Shown: positions 63,642 through 64,000 of the stretch, in pieces
How the letters are laid out: every line of letters begins with the position of its first letter
Position numbering within the stretch: the stretch's first letter is position 1
DNA from: Ochrobactrum sp. BTU1
GTDB taxonomy: Bacteria > Pseudomonadota > Alphaproteobacteria > Rhizobiales > Rhizobiaceae
Direction of reading: 5' to 3'
DNA: 64,000 nt
Assembly: GCA_018798825.1 (NCBI GenBank)
Contig: CP076354.1
Location: forward strand, 1,877,001 to 1,941,000
Program-made: the position numbers and the translations under genes
The notes under the pieces: model-generated
What the model saw: only the letters and a program-made list of their open reading frames with translations
What the model was told of the DNA's origin: nothing
The model's database searches: none

Positions 63642-63834
63642 CCCCATTCAAGCGACATAAACTATTCCTTAACAATAATGAACCTGATTCCATAATCAGC
63701 CGCAGGAATTCAGCGACCAAATTGAGCGCTTTATGGCTCAAAATCCGCTGTTTGATGACCGCTTGATGAAAAAGCCTGTGCTGATCGATGTGGCCAGTTG
63801 ACCAAATCAGCGCTTTCGTCCATCCCCTTTAGAC
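63642..63834. other. Region between mtgA and the polyprenyl synthase gene
   Basis: About 190 bases. A 22-codon frame (63733-63801, MAQNPLFDDRL...) is open but lacks a clear ribosome site. The promoter for the polyprenyl synthase gene should lie here. Confidence 0.45.
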
Positions 63835-64000
63835 ATGGAAAACGTGTCTGTCGATTTTGCTCAATCCCTGAACCTAAGCGCCCTCGAAGTCGAGACAATG
63901 CTGGTTGGGCTTCTGGATCTTCGTTTGCGCACCGGCGAAGTGGCTCGCCCCGAGCGACTGCTCGCTGCCATGCGCCACGGCGTGCTGAACGGCGGCAAAA
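63835..64000 (+). CDS. Polyprenyl (farnesyl/geranyl) diphosphate synthase, 5' part
   Basis: Starts at ATG 63835 and runs off the right edge after 55 codons. The fragment 'LLVGLLDLRLRTGEVARPER' (from the frame) leads to 'LLAAMRHGVLNGGK', which is the first conserved region of class I prenyltransferases (Y/A-GGKRLRP). The enzyme makes farnesyl diphosphate or a similar chain for quinones and lipid carriers. The aspartate-rich motifs are outside the window, so chain length cannot be judged. Confidence 0.82.
   Translation, partial: MENVSVDFAQSLNLSALEVETMLVGLLDLRLRTGEVARPERLLAAMRHGVLNGGK

Overview
The window is chromosomal DNA from an alphaproteobacterium of the Brucella/Ochrobactrum group (Hyphomicrobiales). 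This rests on recognising protein families and gene order, not on a database search: OpgC-like, TrcR (DUF1013), GapR (DUF2312), BioR with its TTATCTATAA boxes, a MotA/OmpA pair, thiBPQ under a TPP riboswitch, an RpoH-CarD-FdxA-S4-helicase block, and many rhizobial-type intergenic palindromic repeats. It is almost all core genome. I see no tRNA, rRNA, prophage, transposase or CRISPR array.

Layout. 1-2.7 kb: partial opgC, a divergent ThiE-like protein and a SEL1-repeat protein. 3-6 kb: a secreted unknown protein, elongation factor P and an inositol-monophosphatase-family enzyme. 6-10.5 kb: a possible 21-residue peptide gene, the MotA-like/OmpA-like pair and an ABC exporter. 10.6-14.9 kb: L31, an orphan P-loop protein, YebC, then the biotin pair bioR and bioY with a BioR box in front of each. 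14.9-18.4 kb (minus strand): a YmdB-type phosphoesterase, 5-formyl-THF cyclo-ligase, a membrane SRPBCC protein, a 6S-like RNA, ZapA and a DUF4164 protein. 18.7-26.2 kb: central carbon genes tkt, gap, a glycolipid-binding-family gene, pgk and class I fba, with a PQQ-type sugar dehydrogenase on the other strand. 26.2-32 kb: prpE, an SDR, a PfpI-like protein, a WYL regulator and TrcR. 32-38.8 kb: quinone oxidoreductase, MFS transporter, two DUF465 proteins, purEK, L36 and a TPR protein. 39-46 kb: pyruvate kinase coupled to a DUF1036 gene, an N-formylglutamate amidohydrolase-like enzyme, GapR, an aldo/keto reductase, an ABC-F ATPase and a glycine-zipper lipoprotein. 46-50.3 kb: thiamine salvage (pyrophosphokinase; riboswitch-thiBPQ). 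50.4-59.4 kb: M48 lipoprotein, MOSC protein, RpoH, CarD, FdxA, S4 protein and a SUV3/MgpS-like helicase. 59.4-64 kb: a long non-coding stretch with a duplicated element, phaA, a GlcG/HbpS-like protein, an orphan ORF, L32, MtgA and the 5' end of a polyprenyl synthase gene.

How it fits together: most genes serve housekeeping metabolism (glycolysis/pentose phosphate, purine, thiamine, biotin, folate) and cell-cycle or stress regulation. The least explained material is intergenic. At least eight copies of one approximately 100-bp palindromic repeat lie on the same strand. Three copies of a second repeat show compensatory stem changes. Stacked palindromes sit upstream-side of the pyk 3' end. An approximately 150-bp element is duplicated between the helicase and phaA genes.
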